Shown here: one piece after another, positions 6,779 through 7,098 of the stretch
Numbering within the stretch: position 1 is the first letter of the stretch
How the letters are laid out: each line of letters opens with the position of its first letter
Source: Candidatus Sphingobacterium stercoripullorum
Lineage (GTDB): Bacteria; Bacteroidota; Bacteroidia; Sphingobacteriales; Sphingobacteriaceae
DNA: 7,098 bases
Direction: 5' to 3'
Assembly: GCA_019114715.1 (NCBI GenBank)
Contig: DXEZ01000282.1
Location: 1 to 7,098, forward strand
Program-made: the position numbers and the translations under genes
Notes under the pieces: model-generated
The model's database searches: none
Seen by the model: the letters and a program-made list of their open reading frames with translations, nothing else
Told to the model about the DNA's origin: nothing

Positions 6779-6794
6779 TGTGATCGCGGTCACA
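6779..6794. promoter_or_regulatory. CRP/FNR-superfamily operator, TGTGA-N6-TCACA
   Basis: The sixteen bases TGTGATCGCGGTCACA match the CRP core consensus TGTGA-N6-TCACA at every defined position. The flanks also agree: AA precedes and TTT follows, as in the extended 22-bp consensus, whose two halves here differ from a perfect dyad at two of eleven pairs. The GC-rich centre stands out from its AT-rich surroundings. The centre at 6786.5 is about 62-65 bp upstream of the inferred start of the rightward transcript, close to the classical class I activator position of -61.5, and about 80 bp upstream of the leftward start. Bacteroidota encode several CRP/FNR-family regulators. A Rex (NADH-sensing) operator has similar TTGTGA/TCACAA arms and is an alternative given the dehydrogenase neighbour, but the flanking A and T do not extend to TTGTGA...TCACAA. 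Confidence 0.7.
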
Positions 6795-6837
6795 TTTTTT
6801 AAGTGAAAATGGCATTTCCTAAATAGGCGGGGTAGCA

Positions 6838-6845
6838 TATATTTG
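6838..6845 (+). promoter_or_regulatory. Probable -7 promoter element for the rightward dehydrogenase gene
   Basis: TATATTTG matches the Bacteroidota -7 consensus TAnnTTTG exactly and is the same eight bases as the leftward box, facing away from it. No TTG or TTTG is visible at the usual -33 distance (about 6812-6820 reads GCATTTCCT), which would suit a promoter needing an activator at the CRP-type site upstream. Transcription would start near 6850, giving a leader of about 80 nt that includes both copies of the 19-bp tandem repeat. Confidence 0.55.
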
Positions 6846-6850
6846 TTTTT

Positions 6851-6888
6851 GTAATGGGTAGAGTCGTAAGTAATGGGTAAAGTCGTAA
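6851..6888 (+). repeat. Two tandem 19-bp repeats in the presumed 5' leader of the dehydrogenase gene
   Basis: GTAATGGGTAGAGTCGTAA (6851-6869) is followed immediately by GTAATGGGTAAAGTCGTAA (6870-6888), identical at 18 of 19 positions. The pair starts about six bases after the -7 box, so transcription would begin at or just inside the first copy. Each copy contains an ATG opening an eight-codon frame ending in TAA (6854-6880, MGRVVSNG; 6873-6899, MGKVVKGF), in different reading frames because 19 is not a multiple of three. The repeat has no internal dyad. It could be a recent duplication, a tandem protein-binding site (two direct sites about two helical turns apart), or a leader element. I do not recognise it as a known operator. 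Confidence 0.85.
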
Positions 6889-6929
6889 AAGGGTTTTAAA
6901 AATATTGATATAAGGAAGAAATTATACCG

Positions 6930-7098
6930 ATGAAGGCAATTGTTTTTAATGTTAAAGAAGAAGAAAAACAAATATTATCCTTAGCCAATGGAAAGAAGCA
7001 TGATATTACGATGATTTCAAATGAAATAAATTTGAAAACGGTCGTATATGCATGTGGAAAACAGGTGGTTGTTTTGTCGTCTTTTGATATTTTAGATT
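6930..7098 (+). CDS. 2-hydroxyacid dehydrogenase (D-lactate dehydrogenase-like), N-terminal fragment cut by window edge
   Basis: An open frame of 56 complete codons begins MKAIVFNVKEEEKQILSLAN, continues through GKKHDITMISNEINLKTVVYACGK and QVVVLSSFDILD, and leaves the window. The MKAIVF strand, the (K)KHDIT strand and the VVVLSSFD strand match the alternating first strands and helices of the catalytic domain of D-isomer-specific 2-hydroxyacid dehydrogenases, such as D-lactate dehydrogenase, which reduce pyruvate or similar 2-oxoacids with NADH in the cytoplasm. The NAD-binding GxGxxG and catalytic Arg/Glu/His lie beyond the window, so the assignment rests on the N-terminus alone. The start is supported by a purine-rich AAGGAAG at 6912-6918, 11 bases upstream, stronger than for other genes here. 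It is divergent from the marR operon and shares its control region, with a CRP-type site and tandem repeats upstream. An unrelated Rossmann-like protein cannot be excluded. Confidence 0.65.
   Translation, partial: MKAIVFNVKEEEKQILSLANGKKHDITMISNEINLKTVVYACGKQVVVLSSFDILD

Noticed and set aside
1..7098. Possible mobile element, CRISPR array, phage or defence island
   Set aside because: I see no transposase, integrase, spaced repeat array, tRNA-borne attachment site or toxin/defence domain; the genes are core metabolism, repair and morphology with uniform AT-rich character.

Overview
The window looks like a chromosomal segment of a Bacteroidota bacterium, most likely from the Cytophagales/Flavobacteriia side of the phylum. 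Three things point there. The DNA is AT-rich. The protein families have Bacteroidota-style versions: an MreB beginning MGLFNWFTQEIAIDLGT, a GMEHQSAIAYGN-type M1 peptidase, and a PHP-PolX protein with a decayed polymerase site. Three promoter-like TAnnTTTG elements, the typical -7 box of the phylum, lie just upstream of genes. The species cannot be named from this sequence.

Layout: seven genes run on the minus strand. In transcription order they are a MarR-family regulator (6694-6263), a thioredoxin-reductase-like ferredoxin-NADP+ reductase (6257-5253), an adrenodoxin-type [2Fe-2S] ferredoxin (5232-4906), a type II NADH dehydrogenase (4866-3577), a PHP/PolX-family DNA repair protein (3534-1885), an exported M1 zinc aminopeptidase (1874-204), and the first 86 bases of mreB, cut by the window edge. 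Gaps between the first six are only 5, 20, 39, 42 and 10 bp, so one transcript is plausible. The 117-bp gap before mreB carries its own promoter-like box. On the plus strand, a gene diverging from marR begins at 6930 and runs off the end. It looks like the N-terminus of a D-lactate dehydrogenase-like 2-hydroxyacid dehydrogenase.

The theme of the right half is pyridine-nucleotide redox chemistry. FNR and ferredoxin form a natural NADPH-to-iron-sulfur electron transfer pair, NDH-2 passes NADH electrons to quinone, and the divergent gene would interconvert a 2-oxoacid and a D-2-hydroxyacid with NAD(H). A MarR regulator heads the cluster. The 235-bp divergent intergenic region (6695-6929) is the most information-rich stretch. 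It has facing TATATTTG boxes for both directions, a consensus CRP-type dyad TGTGA-N6-TCACA, a repeated GTCACATTTT half-site, and a 19-bp tandem duplication in the presumed leader of the dehydrogenase gene. This suggests joint control of respiratory and fermentative redox functions.

I see no mobile element, CRISPR array, tRNA, rRNA or defence system. The content is mostly ordinary core genes. The observations worth following are the regulatory region, the lost polymerase site in the PolX protein, and the two-cysteine wing of the MarR protein.
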